NCBI GenBank assembly: GCA_013397435.1
Contig: VZRG01001564.1
Location: 1-64,000, forward strand
Direction: 5' to 3'
Source: Erythrocercus mccallii
Taxonomy: Eukaryota; Chordata; Aves; Passeriformes; Dicruridae
DNA length: 64,000 bases
Of the stretch, positions 1-13,000 are shown one piece after another. A model generated the notes under the pieces. The model made no database searches. It was not told where the DNA came from and saw nothing but the letters and a program-made list of their open reading frames with translations. Made by a program: the position numbers and the translations under genes. The stretch's first letter is position 1, and every line of letters starts with the position of its first letter.

Positions 1-3000
1 TGCAGTTTTCATACATTTAATTTGTAAAAACTCCTGTACATTGGTATTCTAAATCCATCAGTGCTGGAGAACCAAGGAGCAGAGGCCGCTCATGTTTCCT
101 TTTCAGTGCAGCCCAGAGAAAACTTGTTCTGGAACCTGGGAACCAAAGACTAGGTCTCATATTCAGACATTGTCTTGTTCAGCACTTCAGACTTTTTGGG
201 GTCTTATACACAGTCATTAATTAGTGAAAATGCCACAGTTTTAAGTACCTCTTCATGTTTCCTTGCAGTACAATTTTTTTACTTGTTTGTGCATATACTG
301 GATTTATAATTGTATTTTTTGTGTGTTGAAGAAATTCAGGAGCACTTCTTCCATGAAGATAATGTGTGCAAAAATTCAGCTCATTTTTGAACAGGCATAA
401 GAGCTCTGTCAAAGTAATAAACTTCTGCTTGTCAATATCAGAGGGTATTTTAAAATTCATATTCCTTATGACTGACTATTGCTCAGCACCTGAAATGCAG
501 GACTGTGACTTTAGGCTAGTTTACTTACTTTAAATCCTTTCTTCAGCCAAATGTCCTTACATTGCAGGCTTTTTGGCTGGCACAGGAAGATCAGACTTCC
601 TGCTCATTGATGTAAATAGAATTTTTCTTTTATTTTGGGAGTGGCAGGGGGTTGCTACAAAGTTTAATATTCCATTTTGTTAACTAAGAACATATGCCAA
701 GGGTCTTGGACTCTCTGAAGTACTGACTGACATAAAATATAATGGCAATCCAGCATGGGCTGGGGCTGAAAATTTTTGGATATTGTCCCACTAGATACTG
801 GAAGACTGCAGATTTTTTTTAACTGGGATAGATAGCATGGGTAATTTGCTCTTCACTTTGGCACACTCTGTTTAATTGCAGCTACGGCAGAGCAAAACCA
901 TCTGCTAAAGTGATCAAGGTCGTAGGTTTTGAGTTATGAACATTAGAGAAAGTCATGGATACAGTCCTTCCTGTCATTTCTTGTGGAGGAACCCCACGGA
1001 GAGATCCCCCATCCGTGGTCTGTAGCGGTTGTCTCTGTTGTTTGGTAAGTGCCAGCCATGTGCTCCATCCCCTGCCAGCCCCGTGCTGCTGCAGCTGCCA
1101 CCACACCGTGCTGCTTCTGCCTGCTCTGCTTGTCACTGTTGTTCCTAACTCTTCCATATTTTTCAAGGGTGTTTGGTGCAACCCTGTGCTGGAAAATAGG
1201 AAAAATGCAAAGGAAGGCTTCGTAACCAAGTTAGGAACATCTGGAGCTATGAGATTTTTCACACTTTGTAACAACAAAGCTCTGTTTTAGCCATTTTAAT
1301 TAGATTTTCTGCCTTTGATGCTATCGCAATATTCTTTGGTTAAGAAAAGTTTGTGCATGTGGCATCCTTGGACTATCCATGAGGACTTGCAAAAGGAGTG
1401 ATTCCTCTTTTCTTGTGTTGTCACTGCTCATCATTCTCTATTGGCTTTCAAACTGCTCTTCATCCTCAACATAAACTTGCTCTGCAAATATCTCCACAGA
1501 TTTATTTTTTTTTTTGTATTCAGAATGGAAAAAACTTCCCTTGGGATAAAAAAATATCTATAAGGCCCCCAACAGAGAATTAAATAAGAATGGGAATTTA
1601 TATCTCTGCAAGAATTATCTGGATTTAAAAGGAAATATCTGCAGTTCATATACTATTAACACATTAATTCTAAAGCAAGCTTTCCATTTCTAATAATTCA
1701 ATTCTCAGTAAATGCTAATGAACTTTTATATTAAATTGGATACAATTTCTGTTTTAAGTGAGGAAAGCTTAATTATTTATTGAATGGCAGGATAGAAAAG
1801 ATTGCAATGCACCTTTATCCCCAAAACACTAAGAGCAGATTTCTGACATTCTGATGATGTTCTCATTGTGTTTAGCCTTCCTGAACATGATTGTCATATA
1901 AGGGTATTACGCCTTTTTTTGTCACTGCAATGCAAATTATACTTGTGGATTGTCTATGCTCAGAGCTGCTACTGTAAATGAAAAATGTTTCAGAACCAGT
2001 TTTTATTGTCCAAATTCCTAACCATGGGCAGGAAAGCTGATATTCTAAAAGGAGCAGTTGGTAATTTCTACTTTTTGAACAGAATTCTGATGCAGTTGTA
2101 GCCATTTTCTGTACACATAAAGAAATATCGTGGCCTTTTATGCCCTTTAAAACTTGCTTGTTTCATTTTTCTGTCTTACCACTGCTAGCATAGCTCTCTT
2201 TCTGTTCATATCAGTTAATGATATATTTGTGTTGCCAACTTAACCTTCTAGGGTAAAGAGTATCTCAGTCATAAGATTATAGAATCTGCTATGAAAATTC
2301 AGGTGAAAGGTTCACCTAATTCTGCAATCCAATGTGAACTGTGTCTTGTTTTAAAAACGTTGAGAAAGAATGAAGAGAGGATGCTTAAAAGGCAAAAACT
2401 GTTTTTCCACATCTCAAACTTACTGAACATTTATTGTTTTGGTATAACTAAGTGGGAGTTAAATCTGTTGAAATGCAGTAGAAATTTGTAAAAATAACTT
2501 AAAAATTCATATACCACTCTGTGCCCATAATTTAATTCAGATGTGTGTATTCTTATTTCAGCATGGTGTGATGTATATGCTAAGTTATAACTGACAACCT
2601 AAAATTAGAATTTCAGTTTGTACAAAGAAAAACAAATTATTCAACACATGTACAGAACTGAGGAAGCAATTATATAAGTTCTGTGATACCTTTGTTCACT
2701 CAGAGGAATACTACACATTCTCTGTAGATGTATAGGTTAAATAATAGACTTTATTAAGTCAGTAATTTTTGCAAGGCTCAGTTGCTTCTTTGCATAAGAG
2801 CATCTTCTGATCTGTAAACTTTAGAACCAAAAAATTTTCACAATTACTTCCAGCCCCCAAAATTACATTGTGTTATCCTAAAGCCCAGCTAAGCAAAGTA
2901 CTGTATCCATGTGTATATGGGATGATTTGTTTTCATTGGAAGAAAGAAAATGTTCAATTTTTAGACTCTTTTAGAATACCTTTTACATTTTTCCTTTAAA

Positions 3001-5407
3001 TAACATCAGCCCCGAAGTGTAACTCGTTGGAAGGAGCATATTTAAAAATAGTGCATATGTGATCTTTAACTTCTGAGCAGTGGCTGCTGCTTGAGCTTTG
3101 TGGCCACTGCCTTGTTTTAGTTCCAAAATACTGGTTCTGACACGATACAGAGACAGAAGAAATGACCGAGAGAAGGTAAGAATCAGCTAAAACAAAGGAA
3201 AACAAGTGCAAGGGAGCAGAGAAAATTTTTTTCTTCTATCAGTTCAAAGTCTTGTCCATCTGCTCTTAATTTACTGTCATGCAGACATTGGATCTTTCAC
3301 TGCTGTTGGGCCACACAATGAATCAAATCCTGTTTCCTAATTTCCACCATTTTAAGTTATGTTCCTAGGAAATGGAATTGTGCAGTTTCTTGCCTCTCTT
3401 CATGACAGCTGGAGGAAAGGAATGAGGTGAAGAGAGGAAGTTGGCAGTGTAGACCTCTCACTTGGCACTCACCTGGGTCCCTCACTTTGGCTTGCAAAAT
3501 GTTGAGGTTTTGTGTATCTTTGACAGCCTATAAGTAAGGACTTTCTGTGGCCATTGTGTTCTCTCTTTATTTGGATACAACTGTAAGGAATTTGTCTTTT
3601 TTTTTGCTAGATGCTATTCAATGTCTTAATGGTATTTCTTAGAAATAAAGGTGAAAATGTTCTATGGCTGAAGAGAAAAAGAAAACCCAGATGGCTTGCT
3701 TCATGCATTACTTAGCTGTCCTCTTCCAATAAAGTCAAAATTACACGAAAACCTTGGAGTATCCCTTCTCAGATTTTATTTGATGATTTCAATATGCCTG
3801 ATTTCTTTATTTCAATGATGTTGAATTAAGGAGATATATATATATATAGTTGGGAAAGAATTTTAAATAAAGTTTGGGCTCAAAAAGACTCTGAGTTCAT
3901 GGATCTGCTTAAAGGTTAACTGCTTTTCATAAGATGTGAGAGGAATTTGGTATGAAGTGACACAGGTCTTGGTATTAGGCTTGTTCCAGAGATATGAAGC
4001 TGCAGTCACTGCTCTGTTGTGTTCTCCAAGTGTCTGTGCATCAGGATTTGCAGTTGCTGCAATTTTAGAGTGCCCACACTTCATATGCCCTGACTAGGCA
4101 AAGTCCAAAAAAAACTAAGACAGACTTTGGACACTTCTGGATGACAGAGCAAGGGAGGTTTTGGCAGATGGTATCTAGGTCTGCTTGGAGTGCCTGTGTA
4201 TGGTATGTGATGAATCCATGAAGAGTATGTGATGCTTATGTTTGCCTTCAGCCTATAATTATGTTGTGAGGCCATTATCTGATACCTTTGGTTTAAAACT
4301 GTCAGTTTAAAATACAGTTAGATAGCTTGATGGGCAAAATTGTGCACCAATCACTGCACAGTCCAATCCCATGTGAGGCAAAACAAAAGCTACAGAACAA
4401 GACTTTGAGCACTTGTATTATGTACTGCAGTGAAGTAGCACCTATTGTGAAATTACTTTTATTATGGTGAATGTCTGTAGCAGACTTCCTTTCCCCAAAA
4501 AAGCATTTTGAGAAGAAGTTGTCTCAACTCTCAGAAGAGCTTTCCAAATTAATTTTTAAAATCTAAGCAATTAATTTACTTTTATGATACATTTATGTAA
4601 GCTGTTAAATGTAAATGCTTCACTTTCAAGGGAAACCTAAATCATTTGTACATTGTGGTGTAATCATTTTCCATCAGAATCAGAGGAGTTTCCAGCGAGG
4701 CTTTCTCCCACACAGAGTCAGTATGCAGCCCCTCTTCTTACACATCCTGGTGTAGGTTTTTCCGTGAACACTTTTTGCTCTTTAGTTATTTGTTGTAATT
4801 ATCAAGTTCATTTTTCTCTAATAGATGTGATTAAGTATATTTAGCACTGTGTAATGAGTTTTCTGCCTGGTTGCATTCTGGCTAATAAGGAATTCCTCAG
4901 AGTCTCTTCTGACAGCTGCTGTGGATCCCAGGTTTGTGCTGCCACAAGAGACCTCTTCCATGAATTGCTAACATTAGAGAAATTAACTCGGTTAGACTAA
5001 CCATAAAATCTGGGCTGAAATTTGATTACTAATAGATCTTGTGCTAGCTTTCAGCAGCACCAGTATTGTGGTGTTCTCTTGCACAGAAAGACCCACAAAA
5101 AATCATCACCATTCAAAAAGTCTTTTGTATTCACACATAGTGAGTATGTAAACTTCCTTGTGGAGTCTGTACTGATTTAAAAAAAGAAAAGCTGGAAAAT
5201 AATACTACCAATAATTGTTCAGTGTTCTTGTCACAGTATCTTTTTTTTTTTTTTTTTTTAGCTCTTATGATCCATCTGCTAACTTACCAGTCTATGGGTA
5301 ATGGTTTTGTTATCCATACTACTTCCTATTATTACACCAGCTCCCAAATTTGTGAGGCTGAAAATGATGGGAGCAATCTGTACTTGGTGATGCAGTGCTG
5401 TGGCTGA
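1..5407. other. Noncoding AT-rich DNA, no gene recognised
   Basis: No reading frame here has splice signals, domain-like composition or any resemblance I recognise. The stretch is mostly AT-rich with short T and A runs, including T19 at 5241-5259 and a short (AT)n near 3834-3849. A GC-richer patch at about 955-1150 holds overlapping cysteine- and leucine-rich frames on both strands, and a donor-like GTAAGT at 1045-1050. No matching acceptor or plausible protein accompanies it. The patch may be a degraded mobile element. Confidence 0.6.
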
Positions 5408-5420
5408 GTTGCTTAGCAAC
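5408..5420. promoter_or_regulatory. RFX X-box-like inverted repeat
   Basis: The 13 bases GTTGCTTAGCAAC form two half-sites, GTTGC(T) and (A)GCAAC, which fit the X-box bound by RFX transcription factors. It sits at the edge of a locally GC-rich stretch (about 5380-5470) in otherwise AT-rich DNA. In vertebrates such sites occur in promoters and enhancers of ciliary genes and of MHC class II genes. No promoter or transcript start is visible beside it, so a regulatory role is inference from motif and composition only. Confidence 0.35.
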
Positions 5421-7549
5421 AGTGGCTGCAGCCCCTGCGCCTGCTCTCCGGAAGGGGGATACAGAGACGGGGAGATGGAATAAATGCACCTTCAACGGGG
5501 CTGACTGCAGGAGGGAATGATGAAGGTTGGAAGTTATTTTTCTGCCAAGTGCCAGTGACTGTGAGAAAAGTCTTCTCTAAACAGGGCCTGTGAAAAAGCA
5601 AAAAAAAATGGGAAGTGGCCACTTGACTTTCTGAATTACTGGAAGAGAATGAAAATCCAGCAGTAAATGGGTTTTCTTGCTAACTGTGAGCCTGTGCTGC
5701 ATTATGAGGTCTTTTCTACTGTGGTGCATAATCATAACAGAAAATGCGTAATCATAACCATGTGTCTTCTATTTATCACTACAATTGAGTACCAAATTCA
5801 TGGAGAATAGGGATTGAAAATTAATGCCAAGTACCTCTTAAATTCCCTGCTGGTATGTTAATTACATAAAGACTGTTCATAATAGGGTTAGTGGTAATGT
5901 AATAAATATGGATGGATCTACAGTTTTAAATTCTTTTGAGATCTGAACAGCTCTACATTTAGGATCACACAGTATTAATTGCTAGGAACTATATTTCAAT
6001 CCTCTTCTGGTTTCCAGTCAAATATTTTAAAAAGACTTGTGTGATTACTGAAGTATCACAGTGTTCAGTGTTATTTTCAGTTCCTTATATCCCATACCCT
6101 CAAGCCTTTGGAAATCATCTGTGCTTGAAGCCTCTCTGTAGAGTGAGGTATCACTGTGCTACGATATTTACTACAAAATATCAGCCTTTAGGAAGCATAA
6201 AATGTAGAAGGGCGTAGGAAGTAAGTTGATGCAGATATAGCCAAGTTTGTTAAGGGGCTCTTATCTGCAGTCACCAGCATCACATGGGATTTTTCCAAGT
6301 GCTGGTTATTGCTGCTACTCAGTGCTGCTTTGCAATTAGTGTTGGAGCACCTCGATAAGGTGGATATATAGGAACTAAGAACAGATAACATAAATGCAAA
6401 CAAAGACATTTCAATCTTTCAACCTCCTTTGTACTTGTTTATTTCTGAACAGATTCTTAAGCAAGCGAGCAAAATAGGGTTGCTTTTTTCAATTCCTTTG
6501 CAGGAAAGATGTGTCCAGAAATTTTGAAAGACCTAATTATTTAAGAGTTTGTGTTGCCTCACTTCCATATTTTGCAGATAATGCTGTACTCATCATAAGC
6601 TTGGTCCTAAAATTCATCGTAAGAAAGACACTGCTTATCATAAAAGCAGAGGTTTTGATCTAAGCGGGAGTCTGTGGGCTCATTTTTAGAAGGTCAGATT
6701 GATAGACAATATCTCACAGTCTAGATAGTGACTCTATCAAACTAATTCTTAAACACATAGTAGTACAATGAATTATTCCTGTCTTGGAAGTATGGTTTAT
6801 GACCTTTCTGCCCCAGGTATTATTGCTGATTATTATCTGAGAATGGGTAGTAGCGTGCTTTTTGTTTCATTGGGTTTTGTGGTTGATTTGAGGGTATTTT
6901 ATTTTCACTCAAATTTGTTTTTTAAGCAAATCTATTTTATGAACCACTTAATGCATCAGATTTATGATAAAATAAATTCATCTTATAGCATGGTAATAAT
7001 GAAATATCCTTCACCTTCCTTTTCTCCTAGAGGTTATTGTTTAAACTATCTCATGTTGTACAGATAAATATTTCTGTGGCCTTTTATTTTCCTTTTTTTA
7101 AAACACCAATTTGCAGAAAAGTGTGAGCATTTTAGAATATTTTAATTTATTTTGAAAAACCTACACTTGCTAATTGCCAGCTTTTCAAAAACAAAATGGT
7201 AGAAGTCTTCATACGAGGCTGCATAAAAGATGGACCTATTTTGTATATAGAATATTGCCTGTCCTTTAGATCTATGTGTTTTGCTTATGGAATAAACCAA
7301 AGTAGGAGAGATAAACTAATATTTTGTATAAGCTCAGCCAGACAATACACATGATAAAGATGTTTCATCTTCTTATGTATGCAGAAAATATGAAAAATTG
7401 TAGTTTACACATATTTTCTCAATTCAAGTGTAAAATTGGGCCCCCAGATTGCCCTGGGCCACGGTGGTTGTGTTAAAGAAGCACTATTTACCTAGCAGCT
7501 GAGTGAAAAATGATCAGAATATTAGACTCATCTAGGCCACATTAAGGAG
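5421..7549. other. Noncoding DNA, no gene recognised
   Basis: A moderately GC-rich start (to about 5620) grades into AT-rich sequence. The longest plus-strand frame (6768-7067, about 99 codons) is hydrophobic and phenylalanine/tyrosine-rich, as expected of translated AT-rich noncoding DNA. It lacks credible splice sites. No recognisable repeat. Confidence 0.6.
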
Positions 7550-8470
7550 CCATTGCATTTCCCGACAATTTTATGCTATCTCAATATGAAAACAGAGCAA
7601 TTTCAGCTCATATCAGGTTATGATCGGCAATTACAGTTGCATAATTCACCTAGTCCTCTCTTTTCAGGGCCTTTATTTTCCCTCTTGGTGACATTCCTGA
7701 GAAAGTGCCTGATAAAAATGTCATATATCATCCCGGCTTTAAAACTCGTAAGGGGGTAATCTGCTATGCCTTGCTGAGCCTATATTCATCACTAGATTTT
7801 TGACTTGGAGGGGTCATGACACTCATAATTTCCTTTTTGATATTGTCCTCACTAGATATGACAAGGGGCTGTAAAAGCTCCGTTGTAGGCTGTGGTTAAG
7901 AGCCGTTCCAGTGGGGCTCATCACCAGCAATAACAGTGCATTACTGGGGATTGTGCAGTACTTGGCCGTTTCGAAGATAATTAGATTTGATGTCAACATT
8001 TCTTTATCACCTGCATCCTTTTGTGCATCTGCGTGTCAAGTTGTTATTTCCGGATTTATTAGCACCCTCAGAGCTACTATCTATCTGTCAGCCTGTGTGG
8101 TGTTTGTGTTGACAGTTGTAAAGTTAATTACTAGTACTAATGAGCATCGGGCTTTTGGTGGACATGGCATTTTGGGCATTTAAAACTGTAATTAGATTTT
8201 TTTTTTCCTTTGTGTACAGCCACAGGAAAAATGCAGAAAAAGAAACTGAAACCGAGCACCCTGACCTCAAATCTCCATCTCCAATTTGACATTGTTTACA
8301 GTATCTCTAATTCAAAAAATCTCAAACAGGCAGTTTGCTTTGTGCTGCATTTTCTTCTCATCATTAACTCTGTGAATGTTTGTTTTATCATCTGGTCATC
8401 CAAACCCAGATCTTACAGGAAAAAAGTTTTGGTTTTAGATGATTTTAATAAAAACATGTCCAGATAGCAT
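7550..8470. promoter_or_regulatory. Candidate conserved noncoding element or enhancer block
   Basis: This stretch differs in texture from its neighbours. It has few homopolymer runs and a dense mix of homeodomain-type cores, such as GTTAATTACTAGTACTAATGAG near 8121-8142 and a CTGTAATTAG near 8186. TGACA/TGTCA (MEIS/TALE-like) words recur near 7992, 8033, 8089 and 8110. It keeps open frames of 85-90 codons (7911-8183 and 8210-8467) although it does not look like protein. Long, complex, motif-rich AT sequence in gene-poor vertebrate DNA often turns out to be developmental enhancer sequence. Conservation cannot be measured from one sequence, so this is a weak call. Confidence 0.3.
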
Positions 8471-9961
8471 GGGTATCAGCTGTTCCTTTTTCTGTAAAAG
8501 TATTTGTATTTTAGCCCGCAGACAATATAAGTATTGTGGTTAAAAATAAATTTCTAACAACATCAAAATTAGCCCATCTTCTGATCCTTCTCCTTTTAAT
8601 ATGATAATGTATTAAACCCAGTAAACACATAGACGCTTCTTGTTTATTATACAATTGTAAATCCAGAGTAATTTCAGTGAAGTGAGATTAACAGAAATGT
8701 AACAGAAAGAAGAATTTTGATACTTATTTGCCTTGCATACATGTTAAATTTCCTATCCTGTAAATCATATTACCAGCTCTTTTATGTGATGTTCCAAGTA
8801 ACATATAAGTCATAGGATTTAGAATAATGGCACTTATATGTGACATATACTTTATGTAAGTATATTGTTTATTCTGCTGCTGCAACTAAGAACCACTCCC
8901 TTGCTGCTGTTTCTATTTACTTTCTATTTATCATTATCTGCCATTTTGTTAAACAACTACCCTTCCCAGGCATAAATCATCTGTAAAAATACTCTGGCTC
9001 AGAGAAAATTTCACCCTGGCACTGAAATGATGAGATAACCATTTTCATCTCTTGTTGAAGCATTGAGATTTATTGGGCTTTGATAGGCTACAGACCAGAC
9101 ATCATTCTCTGCTAAACAGACTCCCACTTGCATTTATTCTTATTGCATTTAGCAATTCAAAATGGAGCTCCCAAAGTCCCTGCAGAGCCCCTTCCCAGCT
9201 TAGGTGGGGCACAGGACGTCAGTGTTATTACTTTATATTAGATAAGGAAGGGACACACACCGAGGCATGTGGTGATTCAGATGATTTTTTATTTCCGTTT
9301 AGCGGTGATGACAGAATGTCATAGTGAAATGACTTCAAAAGTCATTTTTCCCTCTGCCCTGGTTCTGCAGCCTTGTCCCTCGAGGGCACTTCCATTGTAC
9401 AGTTATATTAATTCTGCTAACTTTCAGACTTCATTGCTGACAATAGGCCTTTTGGCTTTCTCAGACTATTACATTAAATTTCCCATCAAACCATGTCAGC
9501 CTCTGAGGTCAGAGATTCCAGGAGAAGCTTTAGATATTTTACCTTTTTGACTTCATGGGCAGGTATTTCTAAATTGCTTTTAGCTTTGTTTTTCCAGTGT
9601 CAGAAATCATATTGAACCTGTCTGAGCACTCAGACAATGAGTGTTTGTCAGGTGAAGGACAAATGGTCCGAGGGGTGGGGAGGGTGTGCGCGGACAGCCA
9701 AACATGTGTTTGTGGGAACACTGCTGTCCTCGGCTGTGGCGGTGTCAGTGAGGGTCAGGTACCCTTGGTCCTGCTGCATTTCTCAAGGCAGCAGTGCCTG
9801 ACCACGCATTTCACACACACAAACACCCTGGGTTGTTCTCTGAACATTTATCTTCCAAAAAAAAGGCTTTTGTTTTATCTCAGTGTACTTTTAATGTTGA
9901 CTAGTTTCACTACCCTGCAGGTTTTTTGCCATTTTAATAGGAAAACTTGGTGTAACAATCT
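8471..9961. other. Noncoding DNA, no gene recognised
   Basis: AT-rich to about 9060, then slightly richer in GC. A frame at 9597-10010 begins right after an acceptor-like tract (TTTGTTTTTCCAG ending at 9597) and has a possible GTGAAG donor about 55 bases on. Its translation is not protein-like, and it runs into a MIR fossil, so I treat it as chance. Confidence 0.55.
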
Positions 9962-10070
9962 TCAGTTCACAGCTGGGGAAACTGAGGCACAGAGAGATGA
10001 GCTGATTTAGCAAGGCGAAGGGACAAAAACACAGGGACTCTCCTTCACGGAGTCCTGTCCACTGCCAGTG
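9962..10070 (+). repeat. MIR (CORE-SINE) remnant, sense orientation
   Basis: The stretch contains GGGGAAACTGAGGCACAGAG (9975-9994), the best-known signature of the MIR family of tRNA-derived CORE-SINEs. It continues with the expected downstream order: a degraded equivalent of the family's 'gtcacacagctagtaag' segment, then CAGGGACTCTCC and a GGAGTCC...CCACTGCC segment resembling the MIR 3' half. MIR was active in early amniotes and mammals and survives in birds as sparse, heavily diverged copies. Only the 3' half is recognisable. Family assignment is from memory of the consensus. Confidence 0.7.
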
Positions 10071-13000
10071 TCTGGAAGCAATTACCTTGAGGGTGTTTTG
10101 AAGAACTGAAGTACAATGGACTTAAACAAAGCAGAATTTATTTGCATAAACCACAGTTCTTGTAAGAATCACCGAAATCTTAGATTGTATTATGTGACCA
10201 TGAAGTAGGTTTTAGATTATTGAACAAGCTTTGCTGCTGCAGGATTTTTTTTCTCTGTATTTATCAAGATTCTCAGCCTTCTTCAAATAACATATAAATT
10301 GTTTTAACTTGATGGATTTTTTTTTTCTCCTTGGAATGATTTTACATTATGAAGGGGGAAAAAAGTTTTTAAACCAGCACTTGTCAAATGAGATTTTAAA
10401 TTTATCACAGATAAACACCCAGTGTTCAGCTGGAGAACATGTTATTTTTAAAAAGGTGTTACTGCATGCAGAATACAATTAAGTAAAAAATGTAAGAGAA
10501 TTATAGGAAAAAACCCAAGGCTTTCATTGACAGAAAAATTCATGAAAAAATTAAGGCATGTAGAATTCGGCAAAAATCAGTGTATGCATATTTTTTAGCC
10601 ACTATTTTGAATTTGTAATCTTGGTTTCTATATTTAGAAAACAGGAATTCTGCAGCGTATTGTTCCCCCAAAAGTCTATTATTTAATAAGGCAAATGAGC
10701 AGACTTCTCAGAGAAAAAATATTTCACCCTGAAAGCAGACTCTGCTCTCTTTTTTTGGCGGTAATTTTAAAGTACCAAAATTAGAACTGTTTTAATTCTT
10801 AGCTGAGGTTTACATCCGTGGAGGGGAATGTGTGTGCAGACTAACAGGCGGGTGGCAGGGCTGGAGAAAGATGAGCTGAGGAAGGCAGTGTGGATGTGTT
10901 ACTACCTGCTTGCAGCCATAAGGCCAGGGAGTCATTTGTGACACTCTGGGGACAGTTTTGTCACCCTGACAGTAATGCTGTTATGCACCAACTTGACACA
11001 CAGGAAGAATCCATAAAGACAGATAAGTAACTGTGAAAGTGGCTGGGGATCAGCCTGAGTGCTACCACTCACCTGCAGTGACAAATAGATAGTCATGAAG
11101 GATTGAAAATCCTGCCCAACACAGAGATATGTCAGTCCAAAGCCAGAACGCTGCGTGGTTACATGGAGGTTGTAGTAAAAAATACACTTAAGGCACATGC
11201 ACAGAAGGGCCCTGAGGCATAAGTATGAGAAGGTTAACTTCAAAGTATATTAGTTCTTCTTTGTAGCTTTTTTTTTCTCTTAAGAGTACTTGATGTCTTT
11301 CACAATTGGAACAAATTCTTATATTAATTACATTTGATTGGGCTAATTCCTGAAATTTTAATAGAAATGGGTATATGGTAACATTGGTGTAATGAAAATG
11401 AGATTTTGGCCACTGTGATTTTTGTGGGAGCCAATGGGTCTGTTTCCAGGTGTCATTTTTTTAGTAATTATTTTATACCAATAGAGGTCCCCATCTGCAA
11501 ATCCAATGAAGAACCCTTTGACTTAAAAAATTCATTCTGCTTTTAAAAATACTGTACTTTTAAAAATACTATGCAGTCAACCATAAGTGCTAAAAATCAG
11601 TGCCAAACTGTTTGCTGTTTGTTATGTTCAAAACTGTGTTAACTCCTACTGCGAATGCATTTCTTTTTGTAAAGAAAAAAAAAAAGATTTGTAGTTTAAA
11701 AAATATTTTATAGAAATCTAATGGTAGCTTTATTGCTTTTTCAGTTTGTTTAAGACAAAGCAGGTAATCTAACCTTGAAGACCATTTCTGAATTCAGTCA
11801 CTCTTTTGTGACTTCTCTTTCATTATTCATGTTTGATAATTTGAAGTTTATTTCTCAGGAAAGAAATGAGTTACAATCAAAGACAGATGACATGCTTAAG
11901 TTTCTATTTTGTTTACTTTATAATCTCTGCTTTTCTCCTTTTCTTCTCAGTCTGGCCACTAGCTTCCACTTTTAAGGAACTTCCCTTTGTAGGCAGTCTC
12001 TGAAGTAATTTTGATCCCTGGAAGAGAGACTAAAAAATCCTGTCAACCATACATTTCCTTACATCCCACATGCTCAGGATTTTTTTTTCCACGTGTTTTC
12101 TTCTTTTCATCCAATCTGCAAGTTCCTTGGTGTGTCCTGAGTTCTTTTTCAGGTGGCAGCTTTGAGCAGAGTCTGCAGAGCTCCCTTCAGTCCCGAGCGG
12201 AGCTCGGTGAGGTGCGATGGGTTTGATGCTCAGCCCCGAGTGCCAGTCCCAGCCTCCTTGCTGAGCACTTCCACACATCACGTGCACATCTCCCACTGAA
12301 CTATTTAGTTCATGCATTACCAGTTTCTTTTTTATTCTTTGCCTCTTTGGCATAGTATTGGGTACAGGCTGCCCAGCTGCTGGGTGTTTTGTGCAAGGTG
12401 AGGCGTGGTGTATTTGGCCTCCTCCCTACATGACCTGTGCTGACTCTCCTCCAGTCACCCTTTCCTTGAGCTGCTCTGGCATGAGCATTTTGTTATCTTG
12501 ATAATGCCTTCCTCTGGAGGCCCTGAAGAATAAGAGTTTGGGTTAGCTGGGGAATCAGTCTCAGTAATGATAAGTCACATTATGAGCTTTTGTGCAGTAA
12601 GATACACTGGTCATCATTATCAGCATTTTCAAACTATTTAGCAAACACCTAGCTGGCTTCTCCATTGCTGTATTTTATTTGAAGCACAGATAAAATAAAC
12701 CTAATAAACCAAAATAGCAAAACCTATTTTCTCCCTTGCCCCCTGCCCTATCTCAAGTCACAGAATGTGACTTGAGCATCACAGAATGCTTTTCAGGATT
12801 AAGTCAAAATGTCTCTACCCTTGTGGATCTTATCCCTTACGTTCCTGCACTGTTTTAGCCTTTTCTGTTTGTTTTGTTCTTTTCTTTCTCTTGCCCACCC
12901 CTTGTGGCAGAGTACCTGTTCAGACAAGCCTTCCATGGCTTGCAGGTCTTCTCTTGTGCATTACCAGCCTGGACAAGTGGTTCTTTTTGTTTGCATGCTT

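Noticed and set aside
882..1290. Overlapping frames of 111 and 131 codons on opposite strands, with a GTAAGT word
   Set aside because: GC-rich local composition explains open frames on both strands. No matching acceptor, start context or recognisable domain.
9597..10010. Frame of about 137 codons starting at an acceptor-like site, with a possible GTGAAG donor
   Set aside because: The translation is not protein-like and its last part is the MIR fossil. The donor is weak.
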